Assembly (NCBI GenBank): GCA_011174815.1
Contig: DUFF01000075.1
Location: forward strand, 1 to 38,388
DNA: 38,388 nt
From: Dehalococcoidia bacterium
GTDB lineage: Bacteria; Chloroflexota; Dehalococcoidia; Dehalococcoidales; RBG-16-60-22
Direction of reading: 5' to 3'
The notes under the pieces were generated by a model. That model was not told where the DNA came from and made no database searches. It worked only from the letters and a program-made list of their open reading frames with translations. Below, one piece after another: positions 8,124 through 15,299 of the stretch. A program made the translations under genes and the position numbers. The stretch's first letter is position 1. Every line of letters begins with the position of its first letter.

Positions 8124-8609
8124 CTAAGAGTGCTCGGTGACCACCCCTTTGATAATATCAACGGCGTGCGGTATCGCCGGCAGCACCACCTCGAGGCATT
8201 CCCTGACCGCCCTTGGGCTGCCGGGCAGGTTGATTATCAGGCTCCGGCCGCGAACTCCAGCAGTGGCCCGGCTCAGCATCGCCATCGGTGTCTTGTCCAG
8301 CGATTTGGCTCTCATTGCTTCCACTAGACCCGGAACAAGGCGGTCGACAATGGCTACGGTAGCTTCCGGGGTAACATCACGCTCGCCAAGCCCGGTGCCG
8401 CCGGTGGTGATGATGACATCCGTCTGGCCGCTATCCGCCCATTCTGATAGCTTCCGGCGGATAACATCAAGTTCATCAGGGACGACCTCGTAGTGGACGG
8501 TCTCACTGCCCAGGTCGGAAAATACATCCCTGATGGTCTGGCCGCTTTTATCATAGCGCTGGCCGCGCGCCCCTTTATCGCTGATGGTCAGTATACCGAC
8601 GCTAAACAT
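8124..8609 (-). CDS. Molybdopterin adenylyltransferase-type protein (MogA/MoaB family)
   Basis: Activates molybdopterin by adenylylation before molybdate insertion. The 161-residue protein matches the MoCF_biosynth fold: N-terminal [20 protein letters not shown], central [17 protein letters not shown] (substrate-binding GGTG and RD.TPE), and [17 protein letters not shown]. Length fits MogA/MoaB stand-alone proteins. MogA and MoaB cannot be separated safely by eye, so no symbol is given. It is 19 nt upstream of trmD and appears to lead the operon; a weak promoter candidate lies at 8633-8660. The gene implies that the cell makes molybdenum or tungsten enzymes. Confidence 0.9.
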   Translation of the reverse strand: MFSVGILTISDKGARGQRYDKSGQTIRDVFSDLGSETVHYEVVPDELDVIRRKLSEWADSGQTDVIITTGGTGLGERDVTPEATVAIVDRLVPGLVEAMRAKSLDKTPMAMLSRATAGVRGRSLIINLPGSPRAVRECLEVVLPAIPHAVDIIKGVVTEHS

Positions 8610-8632
8610 TGCCCATTACCAAAACAAACTTC

Positions 8633-8660
8633 ATTTTACCACAGATGAAGCGAATAACAA
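8633..8660 (-). promoter_or_regulatory. Candidate promoter for the moaB-trmD-rplS-priA-def operon
   Basis: Minus strand: TTGTTA (8660-8655), 16 nt, TAAAAT (8638-8633), ending about 24 nt before the ATG. It lies back to back with the mraZ promoter. Confidence 0.4.
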
Positions 8661-8707
8661 AATGAAAAAAATTTTATGGAAAATTCAATAAATTTAGCCC
8701 AAAAGCC

Positions 8708-8736
8708 TTGACAAAAGTGGACTATCGTGTTATAAA
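8708..8736 (+). promoter_or_regulatory. Promoter of the mraZ-rsmH-ftsA-ftsZ cluster
   Basis: TTGACA (8708-8713), exactly 17 nt, TATAAA (8731-8736), predicting transcription from about 8743. A second TATAAA occurs at 8743-8748. The start region runs straight into the MraZ-box-like repeats. Confidence 0.75.
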
Positions 8737-8749
8737 AAGTGTTATAAAA

Positions 8750-8785
8750 TGGTGAGAAGTGGGGAATTGTGGTAAATAATGGTGA
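8750..8785 (+). promoter_or_regulatory. MraZ operator: four direct repeats at 10-bp period
   Basis: TGGTGA (8750), TGGGGA (8760), TGGTAA (8770) and TGGTGA (8780) are spaced exactly 10 bp apart, one helical turn, all facing mraZ. E. coli MraZ is known to bind TGGGN direct repeats separated by 5 nt, also a 10-bp period, in its own promoter. The array here begins about 7 nt after the predicted start of transcription, so MraZ binding should repress its own cluster. Confidence 0.8.
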
Positions 8786-8802
8786 CTAGTTGAGGCGTCA
8801 GG

Positions 8803-9240
8803 GTGTTTTACGGGGAATACAGCTACAAGATAGATGAAAAGGGTCGGGTAGCGATACCGCCCCGGTTCCGCAGGGAACTGAAAGACGGCGTGATTCTGTC
8901 TCCAGGGACAGAAAAATGCATTAACGTTTATCCGCTGTCGGAATGGCGCAAACTGGCTACTTCTCTTACCAGTGATCCGCTGACACCCAGCAAGATGCGC
9001 CGGCTAAAGAGGGCCATATTTGCCACCGCCTTCAACGTTGCCATTGATGGGCAAGGCCGGGTAGCCCTGCCGATACCACTGCGAGAGCACGCGGAAATTC
9101 AGGAAGACGTCGTCGTTACCGGAGCCAACAACTACTTGGAAATCTGGGATCAGGCTCTCTGGGAAGAAGAAAAAACGGTCAGCCTGGAGCAGGCCTGGCA
9201 GATTATAGAAAGCCTGGAGCGGCGTGATGAGTCCAAGTAA
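8803..9240 (+). CDS. mraZ: MraZ transcriptional regulator
   Basis: A 145-residue double-SpoVT/AbrB (swapped-hairpin) DNA-binding protein that autoregulates the division cluster. The N-terminus [23 protein letters not shown] and the second repeat [21 protein letters not shown] each carry the MraZ DXKGR-type motif (DEKGR, DGQGR). [10 protein letters not shown] is the usual C-terminal signature. The start is GTG 8803 with GAGG 7 nt upstream. It leads the mraZ-rsmH-ftsA-ftsZ cluster and overlaps rsmH by 14 nt. Four operator-like repeats precede it. Confidence 0.96.
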   Translation: MFYGEYSYKIDEKGRVAIPPRFRRELKDGVILSPGTEKCINVYPLSEWRKLATSLTSDPLTPSKMRRLKRAIFATAFNVAIDGQGRVALPIPLREHAEIQEDVVVTGANNYLEIWDQALWEEEKTVSLEQAWQIIESLERRDESK

Positions 9241-10279
9241 ACATAGCTCATACCACGTCCCCGTTCTGCTGGGAGAAACAATGGAGGCACTGGCGGTCCA
9301 GCCCGGAGGTCGCTACGTTGATTGCACGGTGGGTGGTGGCGGACATGCCCGGGCAATTCTGGAACGCAGCTTCCCCGGAGGACAGTTGCTCGGCATTGAT
9401 GCCGACCCCGAAGCGATAGATGCTGCCCACAAAAGACTTGAGGCACATCGGAGTTCTGTCCTGCTGGTTAATGATAACTTCGTAAATCTGCAGGCAACCT
9501 GCATCAGATATGATTTCTTTCCGGTACATGGCATCCTGTTCGACCTCGGTCTTTCCTCAATGCAATTGAACGGCAGCGGGCGTGGCTTCAGCTTTCAGTA
9601 TGATGCTCCCCTCGATATGCGTTTCAATCCCGGCCAGGAAATAACGGCCGCTGATATTGTCAATAGTTCACCTGAAGCTGAGCTGGCACGCATTATCCGA
9701 ACCTATGGCGAGGAAGGCCACAGCCGTCAGGTAGCACGGTATATCGTACGTGAACGTCCCGTCACCTCCACCCTTCATCTGGCCCGCATCGTGGAGAAGG
9801 CAGTAAGTCGAAAAGGAAGTAAAATTCACCCGGCCACGAAAACATTCCAGGCACTCCGAATTGCGGTGAACCTGGAACTGGAAAACCTGGAGATAGCACT
9901 GAAACAGGCAATTGAGCTCCTCGGCTTTGAAGGCAGGCTGGTGGTGATAAGCTACCATTCCTTGGAAGACCGCATCGTGAAGTGTTTCATGCAACGGGAA
10001 GCCAGAAAATGCGTCTGTCCGCCTGGTACGCCGGTGTGCGTCTGCGGGCATAAACCACGTCTGAAGCTCATTCACCGGCATGTGGTTGCGCCTTCCGAGG
10101 ACGAGATGCGGGCCAATCCGCGCAGTCGCAGCGCCAAGCTGAGGGCAGCGCGCCTGATAACGCAGAATGACTGCCTGGCCACAGAGGAGATGGAAGTACT
10201 CCTGGCGGAGACCAAAGCCAGGGCCTGGAGAAGGCCGGCGCTTTTGCGCAAGCTGCAAATGGTATTTGCCATGGCCTGA
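9227..10279 (+). CDS. rsmH: 16S rRNA (cytosine1402-N4)-methyltransferase
   Basis: Methylates C1402 in the 16S rRNA decoding centre using AdoMet. Family motifs: [15 protein letters not shown] at the N-terminus, [15 protein letters not shown] (AdoMet loop), [24 protein letters not shown], and [13 protein letters not shown]. The Cys-rich insert [19 protein letters not shown] occurs in many family members. At 350 residues it is about 40 longer than usual because of a C-terminal extension ([20 protein letters not shown]). The track starts at GTG 9224, but GGAG at 9216-9219 favours ATG 9227. Next gene is ftsA after 98 nt; mraZ overlaps upstream. Confidence 0.96.
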   Translation: MSPSKHSSYHVPVLLGETMEALAVQPGGRYVDCTVGGGGHARAILERSFPGGQLLGIDADPEAIDAAHKRLEAHRSSVLLVNDNFVNLQATCIRYDFFPVHGILFDLGLSSMQLNGSGRGFSFQYDAPLDMRFNPGQEITAADIVNSSPEAELARIIRTYGEEGHSRQVARYIVRERPVTSTLHLARIVEKAVSRKGSKIHPATKTFQALRIAVNLELENLEIALKQAIELLGFEGRLVVISYHSLEDRIVKCFMQREARKCVCPPGTPVCVCGHKPRLKLIHRHVVAPSEDEMRANPRSRSAKLRAARLITQNDCLATEEMEVLLAETKARAWRRPALLRKLQMVFAMA

Positions 10280-10308
10280 TGCCGCCGGACAAATTAAGTA
10301 ATGCGGTC

Positions 10309-10406
10309 AAGGAGGTTCTGGAAATGTGAAGGATAACAGAACTCTAATGATTAAAAGCTATGAAAAGGGAGGGCTAGATGAGAAATCGAACTGTAGCGGC
10401 AATTGA
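10309..10406 (+). promoter_or_regulatory. Strong SD followed by AUG-UGA start-stop before ftsA
   Basis: AAGGAGG (10309-10315) is followed 8 nt later by ATG directly joined to TGA (10324-10329). A GTG at 10326 in the next frame opens a 26-codon ORF that runs over the ftsA start and stops at 10404-10406. The real ftsA start has its own AAGGGAGGG. No function is known; it may be a remnant of an ftsL-like gene or a translational-control element. Confidence 0.35.
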
Positions 10407-11592
10407 TGTTGGTACCACCAAGGTATGCACGGTTGTGGCTGACCTCAATGAAGGCGGCACGCCGCGTATCGTCGGTGTTGGCATTGCTCCATCAGTGGGC
10501 CTGCATAAAGGCCTGGTGGTAAACATCAATGAGGCCAGAGAATCAATCAGAGAATCAGTAAGGAAAGCGGAACAGTCGAGCAATTACAGGGTGGAGTCAG
10601 CCTATGTCGGCGTGACCGGGCGCCATGTTACCTCGCTGAACAACCGCGGCGTGGTGGCAATAACTCGGAACGACCGTGTAGTGCGCACGGATGACCTGAG
10701 ACGTGTTCTTGCCTCGGCACAGAGCATAAAGGTACCCAGCGACCGCAAACTCCTCCACGTTATCCCGAGGGCTTATGCCGTTGATGGTCAAGCCGGAGTT
10801 AAGAACCCGGTCGGCATGCATGGATTCAGGCTTGATGTAGAAACTCACGTTATCACCGCGGCTGTAACCTCAATACAGAACCTGGTGAAGTGCATCCGCA
10901 GCATAGGCATTGATATTGATGACCTTGTTCTCGAGCCTCTCGCCAGCAGCGAGGCGATACTGACTCCGGATGAGAAGGAAGTCGGCGTTATCCTGGCTGA
11001 CATCGGCGGTGGAACGACCGATATCGCGGTTTTCAAAGAAGGCAGCATCTGGCATACCTCAATACTGCCCGTCGCCGGCTATCAGCTCACCAGGGATATA
11101 TCTATTGGCCTGGGCCTGCCATTTGACGTCGCCGAGGAGATGAAGAAGCGGTACGGCAGCGTGATGCCCGTCTATGAAGGCCGGACTGATGATACCACGG
11201 CGATATCTCAGGACGGACATGGCGTCTCATATCAGGACCTGTGCGACATTATCCGCGCTCGCGTTGAGGAGATTCTGAAGCTCATCCTGCTGGAACTGCC
11301 CAACTCCGAATACGAAACGCTGGTGCCGGCAGGGCTGGTGCTCACCGGCGGCAGCTCCAATCTGGCAGGCACGGCCACGCTGGGCCGTGAAATACTGCAG
11401 CTTCCGGTCAGGATAGGTGCTCCATCCAATATTGAAGGTATCGCTGATGTCCTCTGCAATCCGGCATACGCGACGAGCGTTGGTCTGCTCATGTGGGGAA
11501 TCAAACATGAGGGAAGACAGGGCTGGTCGCGCTGGAATTTTGGCTCGGCGGTCCGGCGGTTGGCTCACCGGCTGAAGAGCCTCTTCAGCTAG
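10378..11592 (+). CDS. ftsA: Cell division protein FtsA
   Basis: Actin-like ATPase that tethers FtsZ filaments to the membrane. N-terminal phosphate-1 loop AIDVGTTKVCTVVAD (about 9-23), the 1C subdomain region (GLHKGLVVNINEARESI; YVGVTGRHVTSLNNRG), phosphate-2 DIGGGTTDIAVFKEG, the FtsA-typical GYQLTRDISIGLGLPFDVAEEMKK, and the adenosine motif GLVLTGGSSNLAGT. The C-terminus AVRRLAHRLKSLF is a basic amphipathic helix like the membrane-targeting sequence of other FtsA proteins. Length (404) is normal. It starts at ATG 10378 after AAGGGAGGG and is followed by ftsZ after 47 nt. Presence of the membrane helix suggests a working Z-ring anchor. Confidence 0.96.
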   Translation: MRNRTVAAIDVGTTKVCTVVADLNEGGTPRIVGVGIAPSVGLHKGLVVNINEARESIRESVRKAEQSSNYRVESAYVGVTGRHVTSLNNRGVVAITRNDRVVRTDDLRRVLASAQSIKVPSDRKLLHVIPRAYAVDGQAGVKNPVGMHGFRLDVETHVITAAVTSIQNLVKCIRSIGIDIDDLVLEPLASSEAILTPDEKEVGVILADIGGGTTDIAVFKEGSIWHTSILPVAGYQLTRDISIGLGLPFDVAEEMKKRYGSVMPVYEGRTDDTTAISQDGHGVSYQDLCDIIRARVEEILKLILLELPNSEYETLVPAGLVLTGGSSNLAGTATLGREILQLPVRIGAPSNIEGIADVLCNPAYATSVGLLMWGIKHEGRQGWSRWNFGSAVRRLAHRLKSLFS

Positions 11593-11639
11593 CAATTGAA
11601 ACCAGAACGTTTTCAGTTTAATGCAATAAGGAGGGGGAA

Positions 11640-12779
11640 ATGGCAAAGTCAAGTTTTGTGGCTAATCCAGCCAAAATCAAAGTTGTCGGCTTGGGCGGTG
11701 GCGGCAGTAATGCAATAACCCGCATGGTCAGGGAAGAAATACAGGGTGTGGAATTCATTGCCATGAATACCGATGCCCAGGCCTTGGCGGTTACCGAAGC
11801 TCCCATAAGAGTTCAGCTTGGCGAGAAACTGACCAGAGGGCTGGGTGTTGGTGGTGACCATAACCTGGGCCAGAAAGCTGCCGAAGAAAGCCGTGACGAG
11901 CTTAGTGACCTTGTTGATGGTGCCGATATGGTGTTCGTTACCTGTGGTATGGGTGGCGGTACCGGCACCGGCGCCGCGCCTATCGTAGCCGAGATAGCCA
12001 AACAGAGTGGTGCTCTGACCATCGCCGTGGTCACCAAACCGTTCGGTTTTGAAGGTGTCAATCGCATGCAGGTAGCCAACGAAGGTATCACTAGGCTGAT
12101 GGGCAAAGTTGATACCCTGATAATTATTCCCAACGACAAGCTGCTTACACTCTGCGACCAGAAGACTGGTGTAGATAGTGCCTTCAAGCTGGCCGACGAC
12201 GTTCTCAGGCACGGCGTGCAGGCCATCGCTGAGGTTATCACCACTCCCGGGCTGATCAATTTGGACTTCGCAGATGTTAAAGCGATCATGAAAGATGCGG
12301 GACCTGCCTGGATGTCCATTGGTCGGGGCTCGGGTCAGAATCGTGCCGTGGAGGCGGCCAAACAGGCGTTGGCCAGCCCGCTGCTGGATGTCTCCATCAA
12401 TGGCTCAAAGGCGGTGCTCTTCAATGTGGTCGGCAGCAACAGCCTCACCCTGTTTGAGGTAAACGAGGCAGCTGACGTTATACGGCAGGCCGTGGACCCG
12501 GAGGCAAATATCATTTTCGGCGTTGCCCATGACCCGGAAATGGACAATGATGTCCGCATTACCCTGATCGCCACCGGCTTCGTGTCCAAGCTCGGGCTGA
12601 CTGGAGCGGGTCAGGAGGATGAACTGACCCAGCTTCTTAGAGGCATCAAGAGCGAGGATGAGCTGGACGTTCCTTCGTTCCTGCGCCGTCCTATGGTCAG
12701 CCACCGGCGCCAGGCAATAACTCCGGCAATGAAATCGGTGCAACCGCCGCTGATGACTTCATCACGCGATTCTAAGTAA
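11640..12779 (+). CDS. ftsZ: Cell division protein FtsZ
   Basis: Tubulin-like GTPase forming the Z-ring. Motifs: VVGLGGGGSNAITRMV, the GTP loop MGGGTGTGAAPIVAEIAK, VTKPFGFEG, NDKLL, and the T7 synergy loop NLDFADVKAIM. The GTPase/activation core ends near residue 317. A linker of only about 24 residues then leads to the conserved C-terminal peptide LDVPSFLRRP (about 342-351), whereas most FtsZ linkers are longer. A further 28 basic and Pro/Ser-containing residues follow that peptide, which normally ends the protein. SD AAGGAGGGGG directly precedes ATG 11640. It is the last gene of the reduced division cluster. Confidence 0.97.
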   Translation: MAKSSFVANPAKIKVVGLGGGGSNAITRMVREEIQGVEFIAMNTDAQALAVTEAPIRVQLGEKLTRGLGVGGDHNLGQKAAEESRDELSDLVDGADMVFVTCGMGGGTGTGAAPIVAEIAKQSGALTIAVVTKPFGFEGVNRMQVANEGITRLMGKVDTLIIIPNDKLLTLCDQKTGVDSAFKLADDVLRHGVQAIAEVITTPGLINLDFADVKAIMKDAGPAWMSIGRGSGQNRAVEAAKQALASPLLDVSINGSKAVLFNVVGSNSLTLFEVNEAADVIRQAVDPEANIIFGVAHDPEMDNDVRITLIATGFVSKLGLTGAGQEDELTQLLRGIKSEDELDVPSFLRRPMVSHRRQAITPAMKSVQPPLMTSSRDSK

Positions 12780-12906
12780 ACCGGAATGGTCGGCGTCATA
12801 TAGGTCGGAAGAGATAAGTACTCCCGGCAAGAAACGACGGTGTGGGGCCTCGCCGTTGTTGAAGCGCTGGTGGGTATATGGTACATTATACAGGAGCAAA
12901 CGAAAC

Positions 12907-13089
12907 GTGGCTTCAAACGAAATTACGGGTTGCCACAATGGAAAAAACCAGAACCGCAGCGGCAACGGGCTTAAGTTTGCTTACTGTCCCTACTGCAATA
13001 AAAAGGGACTTTACAAGGTGGCCCGCAGATATGAGCGTTGCCGGTGTTGCGGATTACACCGGGTACTATTGCCAGGGCAGGACTTCTGA
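12907..13089 (+). CDS. Zinc-ribbon-like microprotein (hypothetical)
   Basis: A 60-residue protein, unrecognised by family. It has CPYC at 27-30 and CRCC at 45-48, giving a CxxC...CxC(C) arrangement suited to a zinc ribbon, plus an isolated Cys9. Between the pairs it is basic (NKKGLYKVARRYER), consistent with nucleic-acid binding. The track starts at 12856, but AGGAG (12892-12896) lies 10 nt before GTG 12907, which removes an implausible upstream segment. It follows ftsZ by 127 nt. An overlapping ORF in another frame (12878-13111) lacks any metal-binding pattern and is probably a shadow. Confidence 0.6.
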   Translation: MASNEITGCHNGKNQNRSGNGLKFAYCPYCNKKGLYKVARRYERCRCCGLHRVLLPGQDF

Positions 13090-13156
13090 TTATCTGGCTT
13101 TTTGGGAATAGGACTGACCGCCGGCCAATAAACCGGAGGATAGTATTGCGTTTTGT

Positions 13157-13185
13157 TTGACAATTATTTCCACAATATTTATCCT
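13157..13185 (+). promoter_or_regulatory. Candidate promoter of rsmD-coaD
   Basis: TTGACA (13157-13162), 17 nt, TATCCT (13180-13185). Predicted start near 13192, about 50 nt before the rsmD ATG. Confidence 0.5.
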
Positions 13186-13243
13186 AATTACATGACGCCG
13201 TTCATTCAAGGTGCGTTGAATCCAAAGTTATTTCATATTTGGT

Positions 13244-13798
13244 ATGCGAGTCATTGCCGGTAAAGCGAAAGGGCACCAGCTCAAATTTCCCGGAGGAACC
13301 GTCACCCGTCCGGCGACCGATTTGGTTAAAGGGGCGATTTTTTCCATTTTGGAAAACGTGACTGAGGATTGGTCACAGGTGCTTGACCTTTTTTCCGGTA
13401 GCGGCCAACTCGGTATAGAAGCCTTGAGCCGCGGGGCTGGCTGGGTTGACTTTGTTGAAAGGGAACCGCGATGTTGTGCTATAATAAAACAAAATCTGGA
13501 AAAGACGGGGTTTTTTAGTCAGGCGCATGTTTATTGCTGCAGCGTCGTCAAAGCACTTTCCTTCTTGGACAAGGAGTACGATATAATCCTGATGGACCCT
13601 CCTTATTCTGATTCATCAATTGGAAAACTGATAACGCAGTTAGCCGAAACCAGTCTGGTCGGCGATAGTTCAGTGGTTGTGGTAACACACTCATCTCTGC
13701 TTCCATTTAATGCCGTGTATGGTGCCCTGAATCTGGTCAAAGAGCATCGTCACGGTGATAGCTGTATCGCTGTGTTCCGCAAAGGAGGGGCATTGTGA
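13244..13798 (+). CDS. rsmD: 16S rRNA (guanine966-N2)-methyltransferase
   Basis: Methylates G966 of 16S rRNA. The 184-residue Rossmann methyltransferase begins MRVIAGKAKGHQLKFPGG, the canonical RsmD start, then RPATDLVKGAIFSIL. AdoMet motif I is VLDLFSGSGQLGIEALSRGA and the catalytic N6/N2-amino MT motif is DPPY (IILMDPPYSD). The ATG has no strong SD. Its stop overlaps the GTG of coaD (GTGA), the common rsmD-coaD pairing. Family call is firm. Confidence 0.94.
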   Translation: MRVIAGKAKGHQLKFPGGTVTRPATDLVKGAIFSILENVTEDWSQVLDLFSGSGQLGIEALSRGAGWVDFVEREPRCCAIIKQNLEKTGFFSQAHVYCCSVVKALSFLDKEYDIILMDPPYSDSSIGKLITQLAETSLVGDSSVVVVTHSSLLPFNAVYGALNLVKEHRHGDSCIAVFRKGGAL

Positions 13799-14280
13799 CC
13801 GTAGCTATTTATCCAGGGACTTTTGACCCGATTACCAATGGTCACCTCGATATCGTGCAGCGGGCAGCCCGGTTATTTGACAGAATAATAATCGGGGTGT
13901 ATGAGAAATCGAACAAGCACCTTGTCTTCAGCACGAAGGAACGGGTAGAGCTGGCCAAGAGGGCAGTAGCCAATATACCGAATGTTGAGGTAAAATCGTT
14001 CCACGGGTTAACGGTTGATTTTGCCAGAAATGAAAAAGCTCAGGTTATGATCCGTGGTCTGCGAATGAATGCCGATTTCGAAAAAGAGTTTGAGATGGCG
14101 ATGATGAACCGCAAACTGGCTCCGGACCTGGACCTGCTCTGCCTGATGGCAAGTCAGGAGTATCAGTTTCTCAGTTCCAGCCTGCTGAAAGAAGTAGCCC
14201 GTCTGGATGGCAATATCAACGACCTTGTCCCGGAGTATGTGGCTGAAGCTTTAAAGAGAAAGGTTAACGATACAATATAA
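13795..14280 (+). CDS. coaD: Phosphopantetheine adenylyltransferase
   Basis: Transfers AMP from ATP to 4'-phosphopantetheine in coenzyme A synthesis. The 161-residue protein shows YPGTFDPITNGHLDIVQRA (T/HxGH nucleotidyltransferase motif), VMIRGLRMNADFEKEFEMA (substrate binding), and QEYQFLSSSLLKEVARLDG (the ISSS-type ATP loop, here LSSS). Normal length. Start GTG 13795 overlaps the rsmD stop codon, with GGAGGGG upstream. A ferredoxin gene follows after 65 nt. Confidence 0.96.
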   Translation: MTVAIYPGTFDPITNGHLDIVQRAARLFDRIIIGVYEKSNKHLVFSTKERVELAKRAVANIPNVEVKSFHGLTVDFARNEKAQVMIRGLRMNADFEKEFEMAMMNRKLAPDLDLLCLMASQEYQFLSSSLLKEVARLDGNINDLVPEYVAEALKRKVNDTI

Positions 14281-14345
14281 TTGAAAATTTGCTAACGTGC
14301 TTTTTACCCAAATCCGACATTTTAAGTAGAAAAGGAGGTAGATGA

Positions 14346-14612
14346 ATGGCGTACAAGATTACGGAGGAGTGCATAAGCTGCGGGGCATGTGAACCGGAGT
14401 GTCCGAACCAGGCCATCAGCGAAGGGGAGACCATCTATGTGATTGACCCCAACAAATGCACTGAATGCGTCGGCTCCTATGAATCTTCGCGATGCGCTGA
14501 GGTCTGCCCGGTTGATGCCTGCGTGGCTGATCCGGCGCACAAGGAAAGCCGCGAGCAGCTTCTGGAAAGGTGGAAGAAGCTGCATCCGGGAGAAACGCCG
14601 TCAGTTACCTGA
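14346..14612 (+). CDS. 2[4Fe-4S] ferredoxin, YfhL/clostridial type
   Basis: An 88-residue electron carrier. First cluster motif [16 protein letters not shown] gives Cys 9, 12, 15, 19. The second is [22 protein letters not shown] (Cys 38, 41, 50, 54), with the eight-residue insert between the second and third Cys that marks YfhL-like or Allochromatium-type low-potential ferredoxins. A further Cys59 is present. The C-terminal helix ([16 protein letters not shown]) is usual for the group. SD AAAGGAGGT precedes ATG 14346. Such a ferredoxin is a candidate donor for the NuoEFG-less complex I later in the window, but that link is inference. Confidence 0.93.
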   Translation: MAYKITEECISCGACEPECPNQAISEGETIYVIDPNKCTECVGSYESSRCAEVCPVDACVADPAHKESREQLLERWKKLHPGETPSVT

Positions 14613-14650
14613 TGGTAACTTGAGGTAAAACCTTATACCGGTAATTGAGA

Positions 14651-14699
14651 AAAAAATGGGGGCTGCGTTCCTGTTTATCCCCTATAGCGTAGCCCCCAT
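14651..14699 (-). terminator. Intrinsic terminator of the efflux/cvpA operon
   Basis: ATGGGGGCTGCG (14656-14667) and CGTAGCCCCCAT (14688-14699) form a 12-bp stem with one G-T pair. On the minus strand the stem is followed by TTTTTT (14656-14651), so it terminates transcription coming from cvpA. The stem may also help stop ferredoxin transcripts, but no T-run follows on the plus strand. Confidence 0.85.
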
Positions 14700-14736
14700 A
14701 TCTAAACTTCCGGTTTCAGCGGTTAATAATCTTCTC

Positions 14737-15225
14737 TTACTGGAAAAAAGAGCGCACCGAGTCGAATTCATCAGGCAATAGCGCCAGCACCATAGGGAAA
14801 CCATCCAGTAGAAAGGTAGCCAGGGCTGATTCCGCAATTGGCTCGGCTATGCCCAGGAATTTGGTCCAGATGGCCAGCAGGGCCCCGCAGAATATGGCTC
14901 CCATTATCAGGCCTAAGAGTGCCCCACCCAGTCGGTTTACCCAGCCAAGGAGTATGATTGAGGTCAGCCACTTCAGGACACCGGCGAGTATGCTGGTGAG
15001 CAGAACCACGCCGATGAGTATTATGGCGAAGGCGACCACCCGGGCCAGCGTCTCCTGAGGGATGAAGGTGAGACTACCTGCCAGAGCGACGTAGAAACGC
15101 CCGGCCAGGATAACACCCACAACCACTCCAATTAGCGTCAGCACCGCCTTGATGATGCCGATTTTCAGGCCGACCAGCGCCGTGATGCCGATTACCACCA
15201 GAAGCGCAATATCAAGCCAGCTCAT
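14737..15225 (-). CDS. CvpA-family membrane protein
   Basis: A 162-residue protein with about four membrane segments. The start MSWLDIALLVVIGITALVGL and the following GxxxG-like stretch (VGVVVGVILAGRFY) are typical of CvpA, and WVNRLGGALLGLIMGAIFCG matches the second half. CvpA was first linked to colicin V production and later to membrane and envelope stress; its biochemical role is unknown. It is 74 nt downstream of the MacB-like permease and is followed by an intrinsic terminator, so it may be the last gene of that operon. Confidence 0.82.
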   Translation of the reverse strand: MSWLDIALLVVIGITALVGLKIGIIKAVLTLIGVVVGVILAGRFYVALAGSLTFIPQETLARVVAFAIILIGVVLLTSILAGVLKWLTSIILLGWVNRLGGALLGLIMGAIFCGALLAIWTKFLGIAEPIAESALATFLLDGFPMVLALLPDEFDSVRSFFQ

Positions 15226-15299
15226 AATTTAATAAAACCTTTATCCCTGCCGTTCTAAATTCTCAATCCGTTACCCGGTTTTAATTCTTATTATTAATA

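Noticed and set aside
11649-12212. 187-residue minus-strand ORF over ftsZ
   Set aside because: Antisense shadow of a certain gene; low-complexity His/Gly/Gln-rich translation with no motif.
12787-12803. GTCGGAAGAGATA occurring here and again near 25303, resembling part of a sequencing adapter
   Set aside because: Only about 13 nt are shared, flanks differ, and the second copy acts as a normal ribosome binding site; most likely coincidence.
12878-13111. 77-residue plus ORF overlapping the zinc-ribbon microprotein
   Set aside because: The alternative frame lacks the paired Cys pattern and has no better start signal.
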